From Oceanobacillus jordanicus (GTDB lineage: Bacteria; Bacillota; Bacilli; Bacillales; Amphibacillaceae): a stretch of 64,000 nt of DNA. The position numbers and the translations under genes were made by a program. Of the stretch, positions 1-6,713 are shown piece after piece. The stretch spans positions 18,611 to 82,610 of the forward strand of contig NZ_JAIFZM010000016.1 of assembly GCF_022095695.1 (NCBI RefSeq). The letters are read 5' to 3'. Each line of letters starts with the position of its first letter. Position 1 is the first letter of the stretch. A model generated the notes under the pieces. That model ran no database searches. It was not told where the DNA came from and saw nothing but the letters and a program-made list of their open reading frames with translations.

Positions 1-111
1 TTTATCAAAAAGACAAAACCAGTCGAAGAAGATGAAGCCTACAATAAGCAAATGGCAGATAAAACTGCAGCTAAAATGCAAACCCGTACGAATCTACAAA
101 CAGACAAGTAA
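1..111 (+). CDS. C-terminal end of an unidentified protein (partial)
   Basis: An open frame runs in from the left edge and stops with TAA at 109-111, giving 36 residues rich in Lys, Glu and Gln (ending LQTDK). Such a charged, hydrophilic tail would fit the cytoplasmic C-terminus of a membrane protein, but no motif allows a family call. It is transcribed opposite to the yabR-divIC cluster. A repeat copy and then a strong terminator (295-336) follow it. Product unknown. Confidence 0.5.
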   Translation, partial: FIKKTKPVEEDEAYNKQMADKTAAKMQTRTNLQTDK

Positions 112-121
112 GAAGGGAAAT

Positions 122-290
122 GTCAGCGTTGGCCGGCAAGGCCGGTTTTAGTCGACCTACCTTTATAGGATGAATCGATGATACGCTTTTCGCCGGGAAT
201 CCCCTTGCGATTTGAACGTCATGCCCCCGCCATGATGGGCATACGTGTTAAGGAGCAAAACCCTTATCAGGGAAGGGCGATGTGTGCGAC
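122..290 (-). repeat. Interspersed repeat family 1, diverged copy A
   Basis: Read on the minus strand, the part at 122-183 closely matches the copies at 11400-11510 and 27500-27600: an ATCATCGATTCAT segment, then AAAGGTAGGTCGACT, then CGGCCTTGCCGGCCAACG. The remainder (to about 290) shares only short blocks such as CACATCGCCC with the copy at 27416. It contains the same GTCGAC and CGGCC palindromes. Confidence 0.65.
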
Positions 291-294
291 ATTG

Positions 295-336
295 TAGGAT
301 GCCTCCTTCAAATGGGAGGCATCCTATCATTTTTTC
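295..336 (+). terminator. Rho-independent terminator of the partial gene
   Basis: A perfect 12-bp stem (295-306 with 315-326, TAGGATGCCTCC) with an 8-nt loop is followed by ATTTTTTC. It ends transcripts entering from the left, just before the tRNA-Met promoter. Confidence 0.85.
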
Positions 337-346
337 TCAAAATCTA

Positions 347-375
347 TTGACACATGGGCTGTCCTGATGTATTAT
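347..375 (+). promoter_or_regulatory. Sigma-A promoter of tRNA-Met
   Basis: TTGACA at 347-352, 17-bp spacer, TATTAT at 370-375, placing the start near 382, about 14 nt before the mature tRNA. Confidence 0.8.
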
Positions 376-395
376 ATTTTTTGTTGACTTATTTT

Positions 396-469
396 GGCGG
401 CGTAGCTCAGCTGGCGAGAGCGTACGGTTCATACCCGTGAGGTCGTGGGTTCGATCCCCTCCGCCGCTA
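396..469 (+). tRNA. tRNA-Met(CAU), elongator type
   Basis: A full cloverleaf is visible: acceptor GGCGGCG pairs with CGCCGCT (one G-U at 1-72), D-arm GCTCAGCTGGCGAGAGC, anticodon loop TTCATAC with CAT, T-loop TTCGATC, discriminator A at 469. The fully paired acceptor stem and overall sequence match the elongator rather than initiator methionine tRNA of Bacillus. CCA is not encoded (TCA follows), so it must be added enzymatically. Confidence 0.93.
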
Positions 470-475
470 TCACTT

Positions 476-505
476 ACCCCTCTGCATGATGCAGAGGGGT
501 TTTTA
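476..505 (+). terminator. Terminator of tRNA-Met
   Basis: An 11-bp perfect stem (ACCCCTCTGCA, 476-486 with 490-500), loop TGA, followed by TTTTATTTT. Confidence 0.88.
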
Positions 506-530
506 TTTTGCCATTTCTAAGTTATAAATT

Positions 531-570
531 AAAAAACAGGAATCACCACAGCTGGTGATTCCTGTTTTTT
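531..570 (-). terminator. Terminator of yabR (bidirectional)
   Basis: A near-perfect palindrome AAAAAACAGGAATCACCA / TGGTGATTCCTGTTTTTT gives a long stem with T-runs on both strands; it lies 35 bp past the yabR stop. Confidence 0.85.
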
Positions 571-604
571 ATCTTCATAGAGCATTGTCTATAGACAGCA
601 ACTG

Positions 605-991
605 CTATCCTCTCTTAGCACCCCGTCCTCCGCGTTTGGATTCCGTGTGTTTCTTCAAAGAGGATAAACGGTCTTCAGAGTCTTTAAGGAAACGATTCAT
701 TTTAGATTCAAATGACTCTGTACGCTCCCTCGTATCACGTTGCGGACGCTTTGGTTTGTCTTTTGCTTTCTTGATCGACAGTCCAATCTTGCCATCCTTC
801 CCGACATTAATTACTTTGACCGTAACTTCATCACCCACACTCAGGTGTTCGTTAATGTCTTTGACATAGTTATCGGCAACCTCACTAATGTGTACGAGCC
901 CAGTAGTGCCTTCTTTCAGCTCCACAAAAGCCCCAAAATTAGTGATCCCTGTTACCTTTCCCTGCAACTTGCTGCCTACTTCGATTGACAT
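605..991 (-). CDS. yabR: S1-domain RNA-binding protein (YabR/GSP13-like)
   Basis: 128 residues. An S1 (OB-fold) domain occupies about residues 4-75: VGSKLQGKVTGITNFGAFVEL, then GLVHISEV and VKVINV, the pattern shared with ribosomal protein S1 and PNPase. The remaining C-terminal half is highly basic (KKAKDKPKRPQR, RGGRGAKRG) and probably adds non-specific RNA contact. A strong site AAGGAGGAGC precedes the ATG. It lies downstream of divIC, as in B. subtilis, but separated from it by a terminator. The family is thought to bind RNA or the ribosome; the exact target is not known. Confidence 0.88.
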   Translation of the reverse strand: MSIEVGSKLQGKVTGITNFGAFVELKEGTTGLVHISEVADNYVKDINEHLSVGDEVTVKVINVGKDGKIGLSIKKAKDKPKRPQRDTRERTESFESKMNRFLKDSEDRLSSLKKHTESKRGGRGAKRG

Positions 992-1020
992 AAAAAAATG
1001 CTCCTCCTTAAAATTTTAAA

Positions 1021-1050
1021 AAAAACGAGCAATCTTTCATCCTCGTTTTT
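1021..1050 (-). terminator. Terminator of the yabP-yabQ-divIC unit
   Basis: AAAACGAG (1022-1029) pairs with CTCGTTTT (1041-1048); on the minus strand it is followed by a run of T. It sits between divIC and yabR. Confidence 0.7.
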
Positions 1051-1111
1051 AATGTGCTACATAAAACACAAATGCTTTGTATTATATTATAGCGAAGCTT
1101 TCAAAAGTGTG

Positions 1112-1492
1112 TCAATAAGAGGGGTCTTCCTCAGGTATCTTAAAAATAAGCTCTCCCTCTTTTGAGAAGAAGTAGTTCGTACGGGCTATTTCTAACACGT
1201 AATCCTCATCATTTAACAAGGATATTTCTTCTTTCAGGTTCACTTCTTTCTTTTCCAATACCGACAGTTCCTTTTCAAGCTCCTCATATTGGTCAAGCTT
1301 CTCCGCATAAACCGTTCGTTGTTTCACATGGTATGCAGCAATGCCTCCTATTACAATGGCGACAACAATAGAGAATAATACCAGCCTACGGACCAAACGT
1401 TGCTTCTTTCTCTTCTGTCTTTGTATGTAAACATCATATTGCTGCGTATAATTTGAATTTAGTTTTGCTACCGATTCTTTGTTAGAAGACAA
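1112..1492 (-). CDS. divIC: Septum formation initiator DivIC
   Basis: 126 residues from a TTG start. Order: short cytoplasmic N-terminus with a basic cluster (QRQKRKKQRLVRR), one transmembrane helix (LVLFSIVVAIVIGGIAAYHV), then an extracytoplasmic coiled coil (EELEKELSVLEKK) and a DivIC/FtsB-type end (DEDYVLEIARTNYFFSKEGE). The protein forms a complex with FtsL and DivIB at the division septum. The longest frame would start at 1534 inside yabQ, but AAAAGGAGG at 1501-1509 lies 8 nt upstream of the TTG at 1492, just after the yabQ stop (1498-1500), and the resulting length matches the family. Last gene of the yabP-yabQ-divIC unit. Confidence 0.88.
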   Translation of the reverse strand: MSSNKESVAKLNSNYTQQYDVYIQRQKRKKQRLVRRLVLFSIVVAIVIGGIAAYHVKQRTVYAEKLDQYEELEKELSVLEKKEVNLKEEISLLNDEDYVLEIARTNYFFSKEGELIFKIPEEDPSY

Positions 1493-1497
1493 AGCTT

Positions 1498-2091
1498 CTA
1501 CCTCCTTTTCAGGCGTTTCATTAGCTTTATACATATATTCTTCATTTTACTATAAAATCCTGCAAGTTTGCGAATGTTTTTTTTAAAACCTTCTGGTAAT
1601 AGCCGATAGATGAATCCGAATATCCAGCCAATCGGGGCTATGATAACGGTTAGTAAAAATAAAAGTACCGTCCCTAATAATTTAAATACATGAAAGGTAA
1701 TCGTCCAGAGGAGTTTTAATATCCATTTAATGGGGGTAATTATCAACGCTATCACACAACGTTCAACGAAGCGATAGACAGCTGTCATGATACGAATAAT
1801 ATGCTCAAGAAGCTTTTTATAAGAGTCAGCGGCTAAGGCTTGATAGGTAGCAAAACCTAGCAAACAAGCTGCAAATATATAAAAGCGCAACTCTCCCCCG
1901 TTTACCCGAAATAAGACATAAAACACAATAAGCGTCTGGGTTAACCAAAAACTTATTTCCATGGTATAGGTGAGGACAACCCTCTTTTTCCAGTATGGTG
2001 TAAATCGACGAAAGGTGTCCTGTACTATACCCAGATAGAAACCGCTTGAAACCATTGTAAGCATTGTCAAGAACTGCGTGCTAAGGGTCAT
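1498..2091 (-). CDS. yabQ: Spore cortex biosynthesis protein YabQ
   Basis: 197 residues, about five hydrophobic segments, with N-terminal MTLSTQFLTMLTMVSSGFYLGIVQDTFRRF typical in composition of YabQ. YabQ is a mother-cell membrane protein needed for cortex peptidoglycan formation in B. subtilis. The ATG overlaps the yabP stop by 4 nt (ATGA), implying translational coupling. The C-terminus is strongly basic (KMKNICIKLMKRLKRR). No catalytic motif is visible; identification rests on hydrophobic profile, sequence resemblance and position between yabP and divIC. Confidence 0.85.
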   Translation of the reverse strand: MTLSTQFLTMLTMVSSGFYLGIVQDTFRRFTPYWKKRVVLTYTMEISFWLTQTLIVFYVLFRVNGGELRFYIFAACLLGFATYQALAADSYKKLLEHIIRIMTAVYRFVERCVIALIITPIKWILKLLWTITFHVFKLLGTVLLFLLTVIIAPIGWIFGFIYRLLPEGFKKNIRKLAGFYSKMKNICIKLMKRLKRR

Positions 2092-2390
2092 TTGAAAAGC
2101 TTGCTAAAGAACCCTTTAGCTTTCTCCTGCTGTTGCTCATCGACATAGGAAAGCTCATAAATTTTCCCCTTAATGGTAATCAGGCCTTCCCCTACATCAA
2201 GGTTTTTCAGCTGCAGGTTCTGCCCTCTTACAATCAAATACCCCATAACTGTTTCTAAAAGAAATTCCTCATTATCAAAGCTGTCCACTTCTTTTACACC
2301 ACTGATCTCAAGGTTCTTCCGATTATTAATTTTCACCGCATGATCTGCTTGTACACGCGTAGTAGTTTCTTTATTTTCATAATAGTTCAT
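2088..2390 (-). CDS. yabP: Sporulation protein YabP
   Basis: 100 residues, YabP/YqfC family. Recognisable segments are RKNLEISGVKEVDSFDNEEF and MGYLIVRGQNLQLKNLDVG, followed by LITIKGKI. The family is membrane-associated and expressed in the mother cell during sporulation; no biochemical activity is known. It opens the yabP-yabQ-divIC unit, 53 bp after rqcP. Its ribosome binding site AAGGAGGG lies inside a hairpin (see 2398-2431), so translation may be modulated. Confidence 0.87.
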   Translation of the reverse strand: MNYYENKETTTRVQADHAVKINNRKNLEISGVKEVDSFDNEEFLLETVMGYLIVRGQNLQLKNLDVGEGLITIKGKIYELSYVDEQQQEKAKGFFSKLFK

Positions 2391-2397
2391 TGTAAAA

Positions 2398-2431
2398 CCC
2401 TCCTTATCATTATTACTTTATGACAGGAGGG
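2398..2431 (-). promoter_or_regulatory. Hairpin sequestering the yabP ribosome binding site
   Basis: On the minus strand CCCTCCT (2425-2431) is complementary to AGGAGGG (2398-2404), the yabP Shine-Dalgarno, with a further inner TCAT/ATGA pairing (2407-2410 with 2420-2423). The stem would hide the site when folded. Function is inferred from complementarity alone. Confidence 0.45.
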
Positions 2432-2443
2432 ACAAGGTTAGAA

Positions 2444-2704
2444 CTAGCTGTTTACTTTCTCTTCTTTAATTACACTGTATAACATTTCCGCTTCATCTTT
2501 TCTCACGATTTCCTTTAACTCATTGACTTTTACGGTCACAAGCTTCTGGCCAAATCTAATAACCAGTTCATCACCTTTTGATAAAGTTGATGATGCTTTT
2601 GCCGTAACACCATTTATTGTAATACGTCCCTGATCAGCAACTTCCTTTGCCAGCGTCCTTCGCTTAATCAATCGAGAAACCTTTAAAAATTTATCTAGTC
2701 TCAA
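2444..2704 (-). CDS. rqcP: Ribosome-associated quality control protein RqcP (S4 domain)
   Basis: 86 residues. An S4 RNA-binding domain starts at residue 1: MRLDKFLKVSRLIKRRTLAK, then GRITINGVTAK and KGDELVIRFG. In B. subtilis RqcP (YabO) binds the 50S P-site region with RqcH and supports poly-Ala tailing of stalled nascent chains. The start overlaps the mazG stop by 4 nt, so the two are cotranslated. Length and domain match the family exactly. Confidence 0.92.
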   Translation of the reverse strand: MRLDKFLKVSRLIKRRTLAKEVADQGRITINGVTAKASSTLSKGDELVIRFGQKLVTVKVNELKEIVRKDEAEMLYSVIKEEKVNS

Positions 2705-4155
2705 TTCAATCCCTCTCTTTCCTTTGCTTTATCCCACAGTTCATCCATTTCCTGCAGGGTTGCTTTTTGAATATCTTTTTGTTGCTCCCCAAGCTGTTCT
2801 TCAATAAATGCAAACCTGCTAGTAAACTTCTCATTTGTGCGATTTAGAGCAACTTCAGGGTTTATTTTATAATACCTTGACAGGTTGGCAATGACAAATA
2901 GAATATCGCCAAATTCCTTTTCTATTTCTTCTTTATTGTCATCGGATATTGCTTCTTTTACCTCATCTAACTCTTCCGTCAGCTTAGCCCAGATGTCTTT
3001 TACTTCCTCCCAGTCAAACCCTGTTTTGGCAGCCTTTTTCTGTAGCTTTACGGCTTTTGCTAGAGATGGTAGATTCTTTGGAACGCCATCTAGAACGGAA
3101 GTGCGTTCCCCTGGTTTTTCCTCTTTTTTAAGCTCTTCCCAGTTTTTATATACCTCTTCAACAGAATCAACGTGACGGTCAGCAAATACATGTGGATGGC
3201 GGTGTATCATTTTATCTGTAACAGCTCGAATTACATCATCTACTGTAAAGTATCCATCATCTTCCCCAATCTGGCTATGAAGCATCACTTGAAGGAGAAT
3301 GTCGCCAAGCTCCTCAATGATATTTTCATCATCTTGGTTGTCGATCGCATCAATTAGCTCATACACTTCTTCTATAGCATATTCCCGCAAGCTTTCATGG
3401 GTTTGCTTACGATCCCACGGACAGCCTTCAGGACTTCTTAATACAGCAATAACCTCACGAAGTCTATTGAAGGTATGATTTAATAACGTTTCTGACACTG
3501 GCGGTACATACACACTTGTTAGGTTACTAATTTCCATCGCATGATCGAGTTCTTCCAGTGGAACTTGGCGAATCTGCTCTGCCTCGCTGCCTGCTGCTTC
3601 CATGATAGTCACCATATAATCGGCAGGCAAATCCTCTAATAGACTTAACTTTACTTCCGAAGCAATGAAACGATCATACACCTGACAAAAAATCAGATGC
3701 TGCTGATAGTTTAAATCACTTCTTGAAAAAGCCGTTCCATCGACAAATTGAAACCCTTCTATCGGGTCAATTCGTAGTGCTGTGAATAGATCATCAAGAT
3801 AGCTTTGGCCCCCTAAGACATTCACCTCTACTTCCTCTTGTTCAAGGAGGAGCTGGACGGTTTTCTCTGCTAACATCGGATGGCCTGGCACCGTATAAAT
3901 GAGTGATCGATGCTTTGCATGCTCAAGCAGGGCATCTACTATGTTTTGATAAACCTCTTGAAATCGATCCTCTGCCTCATAGAGCTGATCAAAGGCTTCA
4001 AAGGACACACCCTCTTCTTTTAGTGAACGTATCACGGGATGGTCTATTGTGCGGGTAAAAATTGTTTGATTTTCTTGTAGTAACTTTTTGTAGAGTCCAA
4101 GCTGGAGCTGATCAATATCTCCAGCACCTAGACCAATAACATCAATTCTGTTCAT
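2701..4155 (-). CDS. mazG: Tetrapyrrole methylase-like / MazG nucleotide pyrophosphohydrolase fusion
   Basis: 484 residues. Residues 1-225 resemble a tetrapyrrole (SAM-dependent) methylase domain (VIGLGAGDIDQLQLG; VPGHPMLAEKTV). Two MazG domains follow: the first near 230-340 with SPEGCPWDRKQTHESLREY, EEVYEL and EELGDILLQ; the second near 375-450 with EELDEVKEA and EFGDILFV. The paired E-E/E-D clusters are the Mg-binding motif that hydrolyses (d)NTPs to monophosphate and pyrophosphate, a house-cleaning role. This is YabN of B. subtilis. It overlaps yabM by 14 nt and rqcP by 4 nt. Confidence 0.93.
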   Translation of the reverse strand: MNRIDVIGLGAGDIDQLQLGLYKKLLQENQTIFTRTIDHPVIRSLKEEGVSFEAFDQLYEAEDRFQEVYQNIVDALLEHAKHRSLIYTVPGHPMLAEKTVQLLLEQEEVEVNVLGGQSYLDDLFTALRIDPIEGFQFVDGTAFSRSDLNYQQHLIFCQVYDRFIASEVKLSLLEDLPADYMVTIMEAAGSEAEQIRQVPLEELDHAMEISNLTSVYVPPVSETLLNHTFNRLREVIAVLRSPEGCPWDRKQTHESLREYAIEEVYELIDAIDNQDDENIIEELGDILLQVMLHSQIGEDDGYFTVDDVIRAVTDKMIHRHPHVFADRHVDSVEEVYKNWEELKKEEKPGERTSVLDGVPKNLPSLAKAVKLQKKAAKTGFDWEEVKDIWAKLTEELDEVKEAISDDNKEEIEKEFGDILFVIANLSRYYKINPEVALNRTNEKFTSRFAFIEEQLGEQQKDIQKATLQEMDELWDKAKEREGLN

Positions 4156-5746
4156 TTTTTTCCCTTCCTTTATAAAAACGTAATAAATAGGTGGAAAATG
4201 GCAGCATACTCAGTTCACTTTTGTTAAATGCCCGAAAGCGTAACAAACAAAATAAGTACAATCCTCCCCCAGTAAAGGCGATAAATATAACATAAAGCAG
4301 CAAAAGCCATCTGCTTGATTGAAATAGGTCTGCTAGCAATGCATGCATGCCGAGCACATAAACAATCATCGCTCCAATCGCAGTCAGCATTGCCCGTAGA
4401 TTCACGACTTTCATAAAGTTCAACTTTGGAAGCTTGCGCTTTAATTCATATAAGGTAACAGCACACAGCAGGAGCAGACTTAAGACGGTGGCCAATGCAC
4501 TACCCGTAATACCAAGGGGAGGAACCAACAGTTGATTGGCAATCCACTTGATAAAAAATGCTCCAAGGATAAAGCCTGCTGTCCTTTTCACATGTCCAAG
4601 ACCTTGTAAAATAGACGCCGCCGTAACGGATAACGAGCAAAGAAGGATCGAAACGACTAATAGTCGTAAATCAGCCGTTCCTTGTTCATTTTGAAACAAT
4701 AATACATTCACTTCTCTAAAAATAAGAACCAAACCGATGGTAGCTCCCAATGCTAAATAAAAGCTAAAAAGAAGGGCCCCTCTCATATATTGGTAAAATA
4801 AAGCTGGCTGTTGTTTTAGACGTTCCTGAGAGATAGTTGGCAGGAGGGCCAAAGCAAAAGAAGAGCCGAGGACCGTTCCTAATTGAATTAAGGGTTGGCC
4901 CCGATCAAATACCCCCTTTGCCTCCATTGCCTCCTGTTTAGCAAGACCAGATTCAATTAACCCTGGGAGCAATGTAAAGGTATCAGCAAACTGTATCACG
5001 AGAAGGACCATATGGTTTAGCGCCGCGACTGCTCCGAACAATAACATTGTCCGGACATAATAGTTCCAGGGGATTTCTATTATTTCTTTTTCCCGACTCC
5101 TTGGCATGTCCTTCATAAAGAGCACAAATAATACAGCTGTGCCCGCTAAAGCCCCTACAATGGAGGCAATTGCCGCTGCATGTCCTATTTCATAAATATC
5201 AAGTTGTTTTACACTTATTACGATAGCAGCTGTAATAAGTAGCGTGACGCGTATTAATTGCTCCGTTACTTGTGAAATGGCCGTTGGGGCCATTCGTCGC
5301 TCCCCTTGAAAGCTCCCCCGCAAAAGCGCCAAAAAAGGGACAAAAAGAAAAATAATTGCCGTTACGCGGTATGTACTTACAAGTTCAGGGTCCCCAATCC
5401 ATCTTGCCAGATTTGGTGCATTAATAAATAAGAAAAGGAACAAAGAACCGTTCAGAATAACCAATATAAGGAACAATGGAAAATAAAAATTACGTATTGT
5501 TTGCACGTCCGCTTTGCCAGCAGTTTCGGACCGTATCTTTGATATAGCGGCAGGAAATCCATACAAGGATAGTACCATAACTATTCCAAGTATCGGGTAA
5601 ACCTGTTGATACACATAATACCCTATGTCTCCCGTGAGGTTTTGCAATGGGATTCGATACCCCGCACTTAACAGCTTGCTGAGTATACCAGCTGCCGTCA
5701 GCAGAAGAGCACCCTTTAACAGCTGATTTGTTTCGTTCCTGCTCAT
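4142..5746 (-). CDS. yabM: MATE/MurJ-superfamily polysaccharide flippase (YabM, SpoVB-like)
   Basis: 534 residues with about 14 hydrophobic segments, N-terminal LLKGALLLTAAGILSKLLSAGYRIPLQNLTGD being the signature of the SpoVB/YtgP/YabM group of oligosaccharide flippases. Members translocate lipid-linked cell-wall precursors across the membrane. Position directly upstream of mazG identifies it as the YabM paralogue rather than SpoVB itself. The substrate cannot be read from sequence. The C-terminus (FYKGREKNEQN) is cytoplasmic and overlaps mazG. Confidence 0.86.
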   Translation of the reverse strand: MSRNETNQLLKGALLLTAAGILSKLLSAGYRIPLQNLTGDIGYYVYQQVYPILGIVMVLSLYGFPAAISKIRSETAGKADVQTIRNFYFPLFLILVILNGSLFLFLFINAPNLARWIGDPELVSTYRVTAIIFLFVPFLALLRGSFQGERRMAPTAISQVTEQLIRVTLLITAAIVISVKQLDIYEIGHAAAIASIVGALAGTAVLFVLFMKDMPRSREKEIIEIPWNYYVRTMLLFGAVAALNHMVLLVIQFADTFTLLPGLIESGLAKQEAMEAKGVFDRGQPLIQLGTVLGSSFALALLPTISQERLKQQPALFYQYMRGALLFSFYLALGATIGLVLIFREVNVLLFQNEQGTADLRLLVVSILLCSLSVTAASILQGLGHVKRTAGFILGAFFIKWIANQLLVPPLGITGSALATVLSLLLLCAVTLYELKRKLPKLNFMKVVNLRAMLTAIGAMIVYVLGMHALLADLFQSSRWLLLLYVIFIAFTGGGLYLFCLLRFRAFNKSELSMLPFSTYLLRFYKGREKNEQN

Positions 5747-5859
5747 GACTAACGCCCTTTAATTCCGTTAAATTTGTCTCTATTATAGCACACCTGTCAG
5801 GCTGATAATAACCACCTCTCCTAAGCGCTTTAGCCTGTCAAACCAAAGCCGTATACACA

Positions 5860-5905
5860 AAAGTACCCTATAGGAGACATCGTAACCTGTCCACTCTATA
5901 GGGCC
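5860..5905 (-). terminator. Probable terminator of spoVT
   Basis: A perfect 8-bp stem CCCTATAG (5866-5873) / CTATAGGG (5896-5903) with a large loop; on the minus strand it is followed by TACTTTTGTG. The T-run is short, so this is only moderately convincing. Confidence 0.45.
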
Positions 5906-5951
5906 TTTTCCGAGATAGTTTTAGTCACCTGTATCTGGTGCCTCTGCTCTA

Positions 5952-6485
5952 TTACTCCATTTGCCTGGCCAGAAAGCTTGCAGCTGTTTCAATTGATTTT
6001 TGTTCTACTTTAGTTAATTTCTCTTCCTTGGAAAAGACCATCACACAACCGATTGGATCCCCATTTGCAATAATGGGGCTTATACAATAGGAATGTAGTT
6101 CAAATTCTTTTCCATCAATAACTTCCATGTTTCCTTTTTCTGTTTCAAAGACCGGGGAGCGATTTTCAATAATTTTTGTAATATCAGGGCTAATATTTTT
6201 GTTAAGATAATCTTTTTTCGATTCTCCTGCTACCGCGATAACTTCATCCCTGTCACAAATTATAACTGGTGAATGTAGGGAATCAAATAGCGCTTCAGCA
6301 TATTCTTTGGCAAATTGTCCAAGTTCATTAATAGGAGAATATTTCTTTAAAATAACTTCGCCTTCTCGATCCACAAAAATTTCAAGTGGGTCGCCTTCCC
6401 GGATCCTTAGAGTTCTTCTGATTTCTTTGGGAATAACTACTCTTCCAAGATCATCAATACGACGAACGATACCTGTTGCTTTCAT
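5952..6485 (-). CDS. spoVT: Stage V sporulation transcription factor SpoVT
   Basis: 177 residues from ATG at 6485. An AbrB-type swapped-hairpin DNA-binding domain fills residues 1-50 (MKATGIVRRIDDLGRVVIPK, EIRRTLRIREGDPLEIF), followed by a GAF-like C-terminal domain (about 55-177) ending ETAASFLARQME. SpoVT modulates sigma-G genes in the forespore. The longest frame adds five residues from a GTG at 6500 with poor spacing; the chosen ATG matches the known protein start. An upstream sequence fits a sigma-G promoter (6587-6616). Confidence 0.95.
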   Translation of the reverse strand: MKATGIVRRIDDLGRVVIPKEIRRTLRIREGDPLEIFVDREGEVILKKYSPINELGQFAKEYAEALFDSLHSPVIICDRDEVIAVAGESKKDYLNKNISPDITKIIENRSPVFETEKGNMEVIDGKEFELHSYCISPIIANGDPIGCVMVFSKEEKLTKVEQKSIETAASFLARQME

Positions 6486-6586
6486 TCTCAGTAGCCTCAC
6501 TTTCCTTTGGTGAAAATTGGTGATAGTAAATTTCTTTTTTCTGTTAATCCTTTTCTCACGGGGTCATCATTCACCAACTGTGAACT

Positions 6587-6616
6587 TAGTATGAATCAAC
6601 TTAGGAAGACTATACA
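6587..6616 (-). promoter_or_regulatory. Sigma-G-type promoter of spoVT
   Basis: On the minus strand TGTATA (-35, 6611-6616), a 17-bp spacer, and CATACTA (-10, 6587-6593) match the forespore sigma-G consensus closely. It lies about 100 bp upstream of the spoVT start, and spoVT is a known sigma-G gene. Confidence 0.65.
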
Positions 6617-6713
6617 TGATGAACCAATTTTTCACAGCTACAGGAAAAAAAGTATAGGAATTTTTAAACTTACTGCATGGGTATAAAAGCATTCGTCGCC
6701 AAATCGTAGTCCA

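Noticed and set aside
2701..4155. MazG as part of a toxin-antitoxin pair
   Set aside because: The fusion with a methylase domain and position by yabM and rqcP identify the house-cleaning pyrophosphohydrolase; no MazE/MazF is adjacent.
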